Of a stretch of DNA of 64,000 nucleotides, positions 18,796 to 28,604 are shown piece after piece. Made by a program: the position numbers and the translations under genes. The stretch is from FEN-1297 sp963834015. Lineage in GTDB: Bacteria; Bacteroidota; Ignavibacteria; Ignavibacteriales; Ignavibacteriaceae. The stretch spans positions 1,178,001-1,242,000 of the forward strand of contig CAWIAG010000003.1 of NCBI GenBank assembly GCA_963834015.1, in the 5' to 3' direction. The first letter of the stretch is position 1. Each line of letters starts with the position of its first letter. The notes under the pieces are model-generated. The model did no database searches and had not been told where the DNA came from. It saw nothing but the letters and a program-made list of their open reading frames with translations.

Positions 18796-20951
18796 TGGTT
18801 TTCCCTTGCGGCTTTTAATATCAGATAATGATCAATATTTAATTTGAGGAAAGGATTTGCAGCAGTAATATTTGAAATAAATTTTCCTGAGAATAAATCA
18901 TAAACCCTGTAATTACCTTTTTGAAGCCCTCTTAATTCAACTTTACCTTCAAACACTGTGTCTGCGAAGAAAGAATAATAATAATCATTACCTTTCTTAA
19001 TGAGATGAGTTTCAGGTTTATCAAAGGCGATATCGTAAAGATTCAGATATTCCCCGCTGCTCATCTTTTCTTCATTATAGATTTCGATCCATCTTTTATA
19101 ATATATTTGTTTTAAGGGATCCATCATTAAAGTTGAATCGGGTTGAGCTATATCCGATAATGTAAACTTTGTTGAAGGTACTCCGCCTACGGCAAGTGTT
19201 GAAGCAAAATCTGCCTTCCCCGAAAGGACGGACTTATTAAGCTTTTCATTCCAAATGTGATTTGTAAGTTCGACATGATCGCCGCTATAAGCTACCTTAT
19301 TGCCTAATAAAGCTCTGAAGGTTTTTCCTTTTAACCTAACCTGCCATGAACTTTCCGGATCGGAAGCAACCAATTGGTTCACATACGGCAAGTTATAAAT
19401 TGAAAAATTAGTTCCGCATGGGCACATTTGTATTACAAAACCCGGCTTAAGTTTAAGAGCTAAACCATTAATTTCTTTAAAGAAACCGGGTAATGCCTGA
19501 GGCGATTCTTCAGAATTCCTGTGATGATGGTATTCGTTATAGCATTCGGGGACTGCATTAAAGTTTTGCCCATCGATTTTAAATCCATCAATACCCCACT
19601 CAAGGATAGCTTTTCTAACAAAGTTTTTATAATAATTTATCACTTCCTTCTTTGCAGGGCAAAAATAGTATGAGTTCCACCAGGAAACTTTTACTCTATT
19701 ATCATTTTTGTCAAGAATAAACCAATCGGGATGTTCACGAGCAACGCGGCTTTGAGCACCATACCCGTAACTATTTATTTCTTTTGAATAATATTTTGCA
19801 CTATAGGATGAATCCTGAGCCGTTAAAGGCACCCACCAAATTCTTACTTTAAATCCTTTTGCATGAATACTGTCGATTAAACTTTTAAAATCTTTATCTC
19901 CGCCCGGGAATTTATTTCTGTTTGGTTCCCAATCGCCGATATTATCCTGCCAACCGTCATCAATAGTTACCCAATCAAGTCCTAATTTTTTCACTTCATC
20001 AAGCGAATTCAGAATATCCGAAGGTTTAAAGTTTCTTTCATAGCCCCATGCACACCACTCCGGTTTGTAAGCAGATTCAGGTGAAGCATAAAATTTCATG
20101 CCTCCTGCCTTCATAAGATCAGAGTAAATTTTCAGCCCGTTATAATAATCGCCTTTATGAAAAATAATCGTAAACGGTACCAGGTTATAATACCCACCAT
20201 GATCTAAAGTTATATGTTCTTTTTTAATTATCTTTAAAGAGACTCCACTGTCACCCTCAACTTTAACCGGAAGAGAAATTAATTCAGGTTCCGTTGCTAA
20301 TGAAGCAAAAGTTATTCCTTGCTGCTTTGACCAAAAATCCAGGACCGGCATCCCCCCGCCGTAATCATCGGCATTCATGCCCTGGTAATTATCACGCTTG
20401 AAATCAATTGTCAGCGGAAAGATCCAGTCATATCTTTGTTCATAAGAACCGCCCTGAAAAGACCAAAATTTAAAAGAACTATCAGCGTTGAAATTTTTTG
20501 CATTCAATAAAAAATCAGAAATTACATATCCGTCAAGGTTTATTTCTTTGTCGCTTAAATTTTTAATTGAAGTTAGACAAACAATAGAATTTTCAAATTT
20601 TGACGGCAAATATATTTTACAATCCACTTCAATATTCAAATCATTGCAAACGGCAGTAACATCCATAGACTTACATTCACCATAAGGGGAATAGATGATA
20701 TTTGCTTTTACACTTTTTTTAACAGTAAAATTTTTATATTGACCGCCTTTTTGATCTAATAAGTATAAGAATGGAGATGAATTTGAAATTTGATGCCAAT
20801 TAACTTTATAAATATAAAGAGAAACATTAAAATGACTGTCAACAACTATTTTGCAAGCAGGGTTACTTAAAGTATAAGTTTTATTGGCACTTGCAAAGAG
20901 GCAACAAGAAGAAATTGTCAACAAAAAAGCTATGATATTAATACTTTTCAT
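18792..20951 (-). CDS. Secreted alpha-galactosidase-like enzyme (GH36 type)
   Basis: 719 residues with a signal peptide (about 1-22, ending LFASA). An N-terminal beta-sandwich precedes the barrel, which has WVTIDDGWQDN (Asp331-Asp332), FKIDGQNF with Asp460 as probable nucleophile, and VASDPESSW with Asp531 at the acid/base position (SD motif). This order fits GH36 and its plant raffinose-synthase-like relatives. It should cut terminal alpha-1,6-galactose from oligosaccharides in the periplasm. It is the first gene of the long operon. The 228 bp before it are AT-rich and must hold the operon promoter. Confidence 0.8.
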   Translation of the reverse strand: MKSINIIAFLLTISSCCLFASANKTYTLSNPACKIVVDSHFNVSLYIYKVNWHQISNSSPFLYLLDQKGGQYKNFTVKKSVKANIIYSPYGECKSMDVTAVCNDLNIEVDCKIYLPSKFENSIVCLTSIKNLSDKEINLDGYVISDFLLNAKNFNADSSFKFWSFQGGSYEQRYDWIFPLTIDFKRDNYQGMNADDYGGGMPVLDFWSKQQGITFASLATEPELISLPVKVEGDSGVSLKIIKKEHITLDHGGYYNLVPFTIIFHKGDYYNGLKIYSDLMKAGGMKFYASPESAYKPEWCAWGYERNFKPSDILNSLDEVKKLGLDWVTIDDGWQDNIGDWEPNRNKFPGGDKDFKSLIDSIHAKGFKVRIWWVPLTAQDSSYSAKYYSKEINSYGYGAQSRVAREHPDWFILDKNDNRVKVSWWNSYYFCPAKKEVINYYKNFVRKAILEWGIDGFKIDGQNFNAVPECYNEYHHHRNSEESPQALPGFFKEINGLALKLKPGFVIQMCPCGTNFSIYNLPYVNQLVASDPESSWQVRLKGKTFRALLGNKVAYSGDHVELTNHIWNEKLNKSVLSGKADFASTLAVGGVPSTKFTLSDIAQPDSTLMMDPLKQIYYKRWIEIYNEEKMSSGEYLNLYDIAFDKPETHLIKKGNDYYYSFFADTVFEGKVELRGLQKGNYRVYDLFSGKFISNITAANPFLKLNIDHYLILKAARENH

Positions 20952-21120
20952 TTTTAAAATAAATCCGATTTTATATTATTCATACTTTTAGCCTCTTTTA
21001 CTTTTATTTACTTTCCCTGTTATCTTTTCCGTTTGAATTTTTTCAACTCTATAAACAATGAATCGAAGTAACCGAATATGTTTGAAAGGCAAACGATATT
21101 TTCATTATCTGATAAAGTTC

Positions 21121-21144
21121 GGCGGGGTAACCAACAACCCCGCC
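21121..21144 (-). terminator. Hairpin after the beta-helix gene
   Basis: GGCGGGGT at 21121-21128 pairs perfectly with ACCCCGCC at 21137-21144 over an 8-base loop. It is 35 bp past the stop of the leftward gene. The T tract on the minus strand is weak (GAACTTTATC). Confidence 0.5.
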
Positions 21145-21179
21145 TCACCCAATCAGTTAACTAACAATTTTTTGTGCCT

Positions 21180-22925
21180 TTATTTCATGAGCATCATTTT
21201 TTTAACTGAAACGAAATCACCTGCTGCAATTCTATAGAAATAAATACCTGAAGACAGTTTATTTGCATTAAATGAAACCGAATAGTTTCCGGACTGCATA
21301 TAACTATTTACAAGTGTAGCTACCTTCTGCCCAAGTACATTATAAATTTCCATTGTTACATTTGAAGGTTTTTGCAATGAGTAATTGATAACAGTGCTTG
21401 GGTTGAACGGGTTCGGGTAGTTCTGAGATAATGAGTAAGTATAAGGCAGATTATTCTTTTTGGTAACACCTGTAGTATAACCACCTGTAAACCAACCCGG
21501 ATCACCAATAGCAATACCGTCTGTACCGCCGGTTTTTAATGATTTATTACTATACTGCATATCCACACTTTCAGGAAGCGGCCATGCAGGTATCCAGTTA
21601 TTTCCGGACATACTTTGCAGTTGGTATCCATATATATCGGTTGTTGCATTATTAGTTCGTATATCTTTAAAGTATTGAATTACACCAACTCCGTCTCCAA
21701 CATTATTGTTCACAACCTGGTCAATTGAAGAACCAAAACCAGGATCAACATTCAGATTTCCTGATTGTACCAGGCCCGGCCAATGTGTTTTATCTGTAAA
21801 CATGCCTGTAGTTCTTACATCCATAAATGTATTTCCGGGAGTGTAAATTGAATCTGTATGAGCGGTATCGTCCCAGGCAGTCTGAAAGTCGGTAACTACT
21901 TTTGGAGTAAAATAAACGTTATTTTTTACTTCAATAATTCTTTTAGCTTCAGCAAGCCATCTTAAATTTGAGCTTGCAGAATCTGCAGGATCAAAAACTT
22001 TTGCCTTTGCAATATCCAGAGTATCTAAATCGATTATTGAACCAATCTCAATTGACCATAATTGATCCCAGAAACCGGTATATTCGGGTATAGTTTCACC
22101 ACCGACCCAATTTGCATAGAACAAATTATTATCAACTTTAGCGTTAGTAACATTAAAAATCCAGAACGGATTCTGGAAATTATATATAACGCTATTATGG
22201 CTAAACTCGAAATAGTTAACAATTGTAACTGTTACAGGACCGGCTGCATATGAATTTATACAGAAAATAGTATTGTACTTCATTACAAGAGAATCGGTAG
22301 TAGCAGTATTTTCCTGATTTCGAACAGCTTCTCCAGAATACCAGGCAGTAGCGGAAATCATATTTCTGAATTTGCAGTTAGTAACAAATATATCAGCCAT
22401 ATTTCCACTATAGCTGATAGCATTTTCCGGCCAATCTTCAAAGATAACATTATCAACATGGAGCTTAATATTATCAGCCGATATTTGAATCAATGCTCCT
22501 ACACCATTTACATTTGCCTGATTAATAGTATTATTTGTAGCTAAACCAGTGAGATAAAGATTTTTGAATATGCCAACTGTTTGAATCCCATTCATTACAA
22601 ATAAATAATCAGGAATAGACCCATCACTCAACACACCCGGCTGTATGCACGGAGGCCTGTTATTAGAGCCTAAAACTCCTAAAACCGTGAGATTCGACTT
22701 CACCGAAACAGGACCTAAAAAGATATAAGTAGTATCTAAAGAAACAAGTTTGTAAGCACTATGTGCTTGTAACCCGCTTGAGGTAGTATCACTATTAATG
22801 ATCTGGTCAAGGCTTGCCCCACTTGCATAGACGATTAGTGTATCGCTTGCAGCTAATGTGTTACTTTGTACACTAAACAATACTAACATTGTTAAGAATA
22901 TTAATAAAGTGAATGTTGTTTTCAT
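21180..22925 (-). CDS. Secreted parallel beta-helix protein with T9SS sorting domain
   Basis: 581 residues: a signal peptide (about 1-25), a central right-handed beta-helix (about 60-420) rich in short N/V-type turns (LTVLGVLGSN, VDNVIFEDWP, VTNCKFRNM, FSHNSVIY, VDNNLFYANW), and a C-terminal T9SS type A domain (last 85 residues, SLSQNYPNPFNPSTVINYSL to SGIYFYRI). The fold is shared by pectate lyases, other polysaccharide lyases and adhesins; I see no sure catalytic motif. It should be exported and anchored to the cell surface by T9SS. It lies next to the TonB receptor, so surface glycan binding or cutting is a fair inference. Confidence 0.75.
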   Translation of the reverse strand: MKTTFTLLIFLTMLVLFSVQSNTLAASDTLIVYASGASLDQIINSDTTSSGLQAHSAYKLVSLDTTYIFLGPVSVKSNLTVLGVLGSNNRPPCIQPGVLSDGSIPDYLFVMNGIQTVGIFKNLYLTGLATNNTINQANVNGVGALIQISADNIKLHVDNVIFEDWPENAISYSGNMADIFVTNCKFRNMISATAWYSGEAVRNQENTATTDSLVMKYNTIFCINSYAAGPVTVTIVNYFEFSHNSVIYNFQNPFWIFNVTNAKVDNNLFYANWVGGETIPEYTGFWDQLWSIEIGSIIDLDTLDIAKAKVFDPADSASSNLRWLAEAKRIIEVKNNVYFTPKVVTDFQTAWDDTAHTDSIYTPGNTFMDVRTTGMFTDKTHWPGLVQSGNLNVDPGFGSSIDQVVNNNVGDGVGVIQYFKDIRTNNATTDIYGYQLQSMSGNNWIPAWPLPESVDMQYSNKSLKTGGTDGIAIGDPGWFTGGYTTGVTKKNNLPYTYSLSQNYPNPFNPSTVINYSLQKPSNVTMEIYNVLGQKVATLVNSYMQSGNYSVSFNANKLSSGIYFYRIAAGDFVSVKKMMLMK

Positions 22926-23121
22926 AAAAAGATTCCTTTTATTAGACGTTTATTTTATATTACGCAAAAGAACTCTTGAATTAATGATATTTATTTAGTC
23001 GGTCTATCTCTGCCATAATAATGGAACATTTTGTACCTCTTCTAATTATTGTTTATTAAAGAAATCCGGTCATTTTATTTATTTATGCACATACAGAATA
23101 TCATTTCATTTTCTTATATAA

Positions 23122-26046
23122 TTAAAAATTCCAGCGAAGCCCGAAGTCGGCCGTCATTCCATACTCCTGCTCTGATATAGGCACCCCGCCGCCTCCCTGG
23201 ATTACACTAATATCTTTTGCTCCATTGATATTATTTATATTTCCAAAGATTTGAAGCTTAAACCACGGCAGTTCCTGCTTTGCTGCAAGATCCCAACGCG
23301 TATATGCTGATGTGTTGCTCCTTAATTGCGGCCAGAAGTTTACTCCTGTAAATATATCCGTCTGGTAAAGCATTGATACCCGTATTGAGAAGTCCTTATA
23401 ATCAAATCCAAGCGACAGGTTTATTATATCATCCGGTTGATCTAAAAGCCGGTCTGTAAAAGACGTATCAATATATGAGATCGAACGGCCTGTTGAGTTT
23501 ATATATACGTACGGATACTGGGCCTTTGAGAATATATGTGTATAGTTTGCACTAAATACTAATCCTGCCAGCGGCCCAGGCAGGTACCAGAAATGAGTTT
23601 GCCAGTCGAACTCCATTCCGTAATTATTTATCTTGTATGAATCATTTACAAATGTATTTACCTGATACGTACCCAGATTTGATGTTGACCCGATCAGGCT
23701 TGGAGGATAATATTGTAATGCCTGTGTTCCCGATACATAAAATGACCACGGATATATTAAATTATCTATCTGTTTCAAAAATGCCCCTGCTGTGAACAGC
23801 CCGATTTCGTTATTATAAAATGATAAGGATACATCATAGTTTGTTGAACGCGACGGAACTAATTGATAATTATTCCATGATATTATTCCGCTGCCAACAT
23901 CTATTCTCGGTATGATAGCATCAAAATCAGGATAGGCAAGCGTATTAGTGTAGGAAAGGCGGGCATCAAACCAACTGGTTGGTTTGTATCTTAAAGATAC
24001 ATCAGGTAGCCAGTAACCGTGGTTCTGATTTACTGTTGTATCATAGTGGTTATATGCATTAAACGACAGGCGGCTCTCTACTCCCCGAATACCCGTATAT
24101 TCTGTTTGAAGATCCTGATACCTGACTCCGGGTATAATCGTCAGCTCAGGCCCGATTTTGAATGTGGACATTAAATAAACTGCTGATTGATTTTCATTAC
24201 CTGAGTAATTATTTGTAGTTGACAGGAAATTGTCATGGCCGTAGGCGGCTGTACCATTATTAGCAGCGATTTGTGCAACATTACTTTTCATTACATTGGC
24301 CATTTGAGAGAGCATACCGTAATTTAACGGCTCTACCATTTTATAATCCCCGTTCAGGAATTCACCGTAGCCGAAATTAGGATCCGTGAAATATGGGATT
24401 GTTATATTGTATTCAAGATTTGACGGTAATCCAAACTTTGAAATAATCAGATTATTGGCATATCCGGCGTCGCCAAATTGAAGCCCTCCTCCGTCATATA
24501 CATCTGATTCATATGATCTTGTCTGATAACGGTCCATACCACCGAATTTTATCTCTGCACTTACCAAATCAGATATATTAACATTTGTTTTTAAGTCCAG
24601 TGATCCGGTTGATGCCCGTTCTATCGACAGGCTGCTGCTTGTATTTATTGTATTTAATAGTGTAGCGGAATAATTATCATTGGCTGCTTTAGGAACCGCC
24701 AGCGGATTAACATTAGATACGTTATTAAAACCGCCCAGACCTGCCGATGTTTGTAAAAAACTAATTGTCCAGTCACCGGGATCTTTTGTACCCGAATAAG
24801 CATTGGATACTCTTAAGTCCACCTGGAAGATGGATACAGCCTGCTGAAAATCTATAGAGTTAGTAACTGTGGTTAACGTACTATTTGTATTTGTCAGATA
24901 ATATTCGTGCTCATTGTCTGTAATGTCAAATAATTCACTCCTGTTTTGAGTATCCGTATTACCTGAACTTATAAAATTTGAAAATTTGATAGCGCCTTCA
25001 GGCAGTTTATAGTCCACTACTAATGCCGCATTATTTCGCTGCCTGTCTCTAAGTATATCCGATAGTGTAAGGCCCGTGGTATAGTAATTAATCGTACTGG
25101 CTCCTGCGTGGTTATATGCTGCTCCCAGCTCATTGGATGACAGGTTTTTTCGTTCTATATCGATTTGTGCAAAAACACCCAGACGGTTATCAAGAAATCT
25201 TTCCTCGCCGCTTACTACATACTTATAGTTATTTAAGTTGTTTACTGCATCCGGCAGACTATTATAGCTGCCCTGTGTAAGAAGACTAATGCCCGGGAGG
25301 CCTGATTCTGTAGCTTTCGCTTCCCGAAGTTCAAAGTTTACTGTTCCACCTATTACATTGGCATCCATATCCGGAGTTACACTCTTGGAAACCTCTATCC
25401 CTTCAAGCATATTGGATGAGATCATACTCAAATCCGTGCTCCTGTCTTCCGGATCCGAAGAAGACATCTGAACCCCGTCAATCATAATTTGGTTATACTT
25501 TGGCTGAAGGCCCCTGACTACTACTTCAAATCCTTCACCGCCATTTCTTAGTACAGAAACCCCAGGAAGCCTGCCCACAGATTCGGCAGCATTGGCATCG
25601 GGTAATTCCTGGATCTTTGCCGCTGAAACTACATCTATAATCTGGTCGGATGACAACTGCTCATTGATAGCCTGCAATTGGCCGGATGCCTGGGCAGTAA
25701 CTACAACTGTCTTACTTTCAATTCCGACAGGTTCCAATTTAAAATTCTGAACTAATTTTACACCTTCTTTTACATTTATTTTTAGTTCAAGCGTTTTATA
25801 TCCTATATAGGTAGCTTTGATTGTATAAGATCCGGAAGGTACATTGAGAATTGTATATTTACCCTCAAAATCGGTAGCAGCCCCCAGGCTTGTATTACTA
25901 AGAATTACGTTTGCACTAAAAAGTGCTTCACCCGTTGAAGCATCCTTTACATAACCTTCTATACTTGTACCGGCAGCAAAGAGAGTAGTACAAGTGAGGG
26001 TTACGAGAAAAACAGATACAATTAAAAAAGTAAAAATTCTGTTCAT
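23122..26046 (-). CDS. TonB-dependent outer-membrane receptor, carbohydrate type without SusD
   Basis: 974 residues: signal peptide (about 1-24), a carboxypeptidase-regulatory-like beta domain (about 26-110, SIEGYVKDASTGEALFSANV), the plug (ELPDANAAESVGRLPGVSVL, then VVVRGLQPKYNQIMIDG) and a 22-strand barrel ending in the usual aromatic residue (LRWNF). The plug motifs match the TonB-Xanth-Caul group of sugar receptors rather than SusC, and no SusD gene is nearby. It should import oligosaccharides through the outer membrane. The start at 26046 has GGAGAA just upstream and gives a normal signal peptide; an ATG eight codons earlier is possible. Confidence 0.88.
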   Translation of the reverse strand: MNRIFTFLIVSVFLVTLTCTTLFAAGTSIEGYVKDASTGEALFSANVILSNTSLGAATDFEGKYTILNVPSGSYTIKATYIGYKTLELKINVKEGVKLVQNFKLEPVGIESKTVVVTAQASGQLQAINEQLSSDQIIDVVSAAKIQELPDANAAESVGRLPGVSVLRNGGEGFEVVVRGLQPKYNQIMIDGVQMSSSDPEDRSTDLSMISSNMLEGIEVSKSVTPDMDANVIGGTVNFELREAKATESGLPGISLLTQGSYNSLPDAVNNLNNYKYVVSGEERFLDNRLGVFAQIDIERKNLSSNELGAAYNHAGASTINYYTTGLTLSDILRDRQRNNAALVVDYKLPEGAIKFSNFISSGNTDTQNRSELFDITDNEHEYYLTNTNSTLTTVTNSIDFQQAVSIFQVDLRVSNAYSGTKDPGDWTISFLQTSAGLGGFNNVSNVNPLAVPKAANDNYSATLLNTINTSSSLSIERASTGSLDLKTNVNISDLVSAEIKFGGMDRYQTRSYESDVYDGGGLQFGDAGYANNLIISKFGLPSNLEYNITIPYFTDPNFGYGEFLNGDYKMVEPLNYGMLSQMANVMKSNVAQIAANNGTAAYGHDNFLSTTNNYSGNENQSAVYLMSTFKIGPELTIIPGVRYQDLQTEYTGIRGVESRLSFNAYNHYDTTVNQNHGYWLPDVSLRYKPTSWFDARLSYTNTLAYPDFDAIIPRIDVGSGIISWNNYQLVPSRSTNYDVSLSFYNNEIGLFTAGAFLKQIDNLIYPWSFYVSGTQALQYYPPSLIGSTSNLGTYQVNTFVNDSYKINNYGMEFDWQTHFWYLPGPLAGLVFSANYTHIFSKAQYPYVYINSTGRSISYIDTSFTDRLLDQPDDIINLSLGFDYKDFSIRVSMLYQTDIFTGVNFWPQLRSNTSAYTRWDLAAKQELPWFKLQIFGNINNINGAKDISVIQGGGGVPISEQEYGMTADFGLRWNF

Positions 26047-26207
26047 ATTTTCTCCATGATGGTTTTCCAAATTGAATGAGATATTAAAGTTTTAGAAAAT
26101 GACTAATAGTTTTATTTTTTTAAGGTTTCCTTTGTTTTTCAACCGACAAATTTTATCTTTTTATTTACTATTATGACAATTGTCGTGTCTTGATTTATTT
26201 AAATGAG

Positions 26208-26230
26208 AGGCTCACATCAAAGGTGAGCCT
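26208..26230 (-). terminator. Hairpin after the spherulin-4-like gene
   Basis: AGGCTCAC (26208-26215) and GTGAGCCT (26223-26230) form a perfect 8-bp stem with a 7-base loop, 14 bp past the stop of the leftward gene. On the minus strand it is followed by AT-rich sequence without a strict T run. Confidence 0.55.
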
Positions 26231-26243
26231 GACGCAAATGTCG

Positions 26244-27929
26244 TTATTTTAACAATAACATCTTTTTGGTTGAGACATAATTACCTGATCTCAATTGATA
26301 GAAATAAATTCCGCTTGCAAATTTTGAAGCGTCAAACGAAACAGTATAATTACCCCCAGACCTGTATTCATTTACCAGCGTTCTTATTTCTCTGCCTAAT
26401 ACATCAAATACTTTTAATGTTACTAACCCGCCGGCCGGAACCCGATATTGGATTAATGTTGACGGATTAAAAGGATTTGGATAATTTTGACTCAGGTTAA
26501 GGGTTAGTATTCCTTCACTGCTTTTATCATTAACACCCGTGACAGTTTTTAAAGTATAAGTATAGAATTTGTTTTTATAATCAAAAGGATCGATATCAGT
26601 TTGGGTATACGGCGATGTACTGCTGTTTGTCTCGAAAATTAATCTTATAACATTACTCTTTACTGTTGAAAATAAGATATCAAGAGGAATGCTCATTTCG
26701 GTTCTTCCCCCGCTATTGGCTTTACTAAACTCAGAAATCTGGGACCAGGACCAATCAGCACCGCCTTTTCCCGCGTATTTATAAAGAATATCATTTTCAA
26801 CCATAAACTCGGCACCTATAGAAGCGCTGTCATTGTATACGTAACCTGAATTCGGGTTAGCATCTGCATCGATAAAAATATGATAGAAATAATTTGAAGA
26901 GATAGTTCCGCCAAGTTCATAGCTTAAATACAAATTGGAAGTGTCATTCACTGCCCAAAAGTTTATATAATCGGCATCAGGATAAGGTGATTCTCCTACA
27001 CTATCAGGCGGATTCGGAGTCGTATTCAGTACCGGGACATTCTGCCAATCATCAAAATTTCCGTCAATTTGAATCAGATTCTGGCCCGGAATGGGTGTAT
27101 ATATTCCTGTTATTATATAATTACAGAATTCCTCAAAATAAGTCGGTAAAGTGTTGTAGGGATTAGGAAGAGTACTATTGGTGCAGTATATCCAGCCAAC
27201 GTTTAATTGGTGTGCCCTGTTTACTACGCCGACATATTCATTTGACGGGGTGTTGTAAGGAATGACATAGAAATTATCACTTGAATATTTACTACACCAT
27301 GATGAAGGGATCCACGAATTAAATCCCGTATTAACTTCAAAAATACAATCAACGTCCGATACACGTTGTCCGTTATAAACCAGGTAATTTTCAATTGTAT
27401 TGGTCCCGGGATTAGACACAACCAGTGCGGTAGAATCCTTTTGTTTTATGTAGTTATATATCTCAATATAATAAGCTTCCTTTCCCGTAACATTATCCTG
27501 GCAATCAAGAAATATACCATCCAGAGTTGGATAATAGGAATACCATTTATCAATATCTGATTTTACCGCGTCAATACCGATTGCCCCGTAATTCGTATAG
27601 ACGTATCCGATGACTTTTCCTGTATTGGCATGCATTGAGTTAATGGCATTTGTGTAAGTTGAATCGTAGGAGCCCGGACCACTATCTTTATTTGCAATTG
27701 CATAAAGCCTGCCGGACATTTTTTCTGCCTGTGTTGACATACGGCTCCAACAATCCGAACTGGATGGATCAAAATATGCAGGTACTAATACGTTCATATT
27801 AATTGTATCTACCCCGGCGGGACTACCTGATCTTCTACTGCTTTTATTTGAATATTCGCCATAGGTTGTGATCTGAACAACAACAAGAATTGTTATAATG
27901 GAAACTAAGCAATGTATCATTTTATGCAT
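26244..27929 (-). CDS. Secreted spherulin-4-like protein with T9SS sorting domain
   Basis: 561 residues: a signal peptide (about 1-24), a spherulation-specific family 4 domain (about 45-275; NVLVPAYFDPSSSDCWSRM, then GKVIGYVYTNYGA and GIFLDCQDN), a CBM9/DOMON-like beta domain (about 285-450, IQIDGNFDDW) and a T9SS type A tag (last 80 residues, NLSQNYPNPFNPSTLIQYRV to SGIYFYQL). Spherulin-4 domains have the TIM-barrel form of some polygalactosaminidases, so a surface glycosidase is likely; the substrate is unknown. It is upstream of the TonB receptor with its own terminator. Confidence 0.72.
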   Translation of the reverse strand: MHKMIHCLVSIITILVVVQITTYGEYSNKSSRRSGSPAGVDTINMNVLVPAYFDPSSSDCWSRMSTQAEKMSGRLYAIANKDSGPGSYDSTYTNAINSMHANTGKVIGYVYTNYGAIGIDAVKSDIDKWYSYYPTLDGIFLDCQDNVTGKEAYYIEIYNYIKQKDSTALVVSNPGTNTIENYLVYNGQRVSDVDCIFEVNTGFNSWIPSSWCSKYSSDNFYVIPYNTPSNEYVGVVNRAHQLNVGWIYCTNSTLPNPYNTLPTYFEEFCNYIITGIYTPIPGQNLIQIDGNFDDWQNVPVLNTTPNPPDSVGESPYPDADYINFWAVNDTSNLYLSYELGGTISSNYFYHIFIDADANPNSGYVYNDSASIGAEFMVENDILYKYAGKGGADWSWSQISEFSKANSGGRTEMSIPLDILFSTVKSNVIRLIFETNSSTSPYTQTDIDPFDYKNKFYTYTLKTVTGVNDKSSEGILTLNLSQNYPNPFNPSTLIQYRVPAGGLVTLKVFDVLGREIRTLVNEYRSGGNYTVSFDASKFASGIYFYQLRSGNYVSTKKMLLLK

Positions 27930-28604
27930 ATATTAAATTCCTTCTTTTACAAAACGAATCATTGATTATCATTCAATCTCTTTCATTTTAGATCTTACCG
28001 TGTTACCCAGCCATAATTAGATAAACACCAGGCAGAGTTACATACAAGCAATTTTGATTTTATTAATTTAAGAATGTTTAAAGGGATTAGAACCGGTGAA
28101 CTGTATATATAAACGGCTGTTAAAAGCAGCATCAAAATAAACGGTAAAAGGCTAAGATTTGCTGTAAACAATGTGTTTATATTTACCATTTTTACACCGG
28201 AAGAATAAAGTATTAGTTAATAAATAGTGAGTGATATATTTTTTATTTATCGACAGAGACAATATTATATATTTTTTATTTATTGTCAACTAATTTATTA
28301 AATATTTTATTTATTATTTTGTCTTTATATATTTTAAATCACTTTACTAGTGAAAAAGGCGATATACGAAGTTAAATAAAGCTATTAATATCACATCTTA
28401 TTAATTTTTTTGTATATATATTAAAAATTAAACTCTTTTTAAGATATTAATTGTGTATATGAATAATAATATATAATATTTTTTATTTATTTGTACTTAT
28501 TTATTTAATTTTATTATTTAATATATTAATTTCCATATTGAAAAATATTTCTTGTCCTGTTACAATCAAGAGCATAATAATATATAGAGGTAAAAGGAGA
28601 ATGA
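27930..28604. promoter_or_regulatory. Very AT-rich divergent promoter region with repeated ATATTTTTTATTTAT
   Basis: 675 bp between a leftward and a rightward gene. An identical 17-base sequence ATATATTTTTTATTTAT occurs at 28235-28251 and 28267-28283 (32 bp apart, about three helix turns), with shorter copies at 28302-28314 and 28476-28490. This is the kind of DNA that bends or binds AT-preferring proteins. A possible 64-residue frame at 27995-28189 (minus strand) has no ribosome-binding site and no recognisable content. Confidence 0.45.
28552..28580 (+). promoter_or_regulatory. Possible promoter of the phosphohexomutase gene
   Basis: TTGTCC (28552-28557), a 17-base spacer and TAATAA (28575-28580) lie 24 bp before the ATG, with AGGAGA at 28595-28600 as ribosome-binding site. 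The match is only approximate, and Bacteroidota often use other promoter forms. Confidence 0.35.

Noticed and set aside
26175..26184. GACAATTGTC palindrome upstream of the TonB receptor
   Set aside because: Ten bases with no second copy seen near other starts; too little to call an operator.
27995..28189. A 64-codon minus-strand frame with a hydrophobic stretch
   Set aside because: It has no ribosome-binding site, lies in AT-rich promoter DNA and has no recognisable content. I kept it out of the gene list, though a small membrane peptide cannot be excluded.
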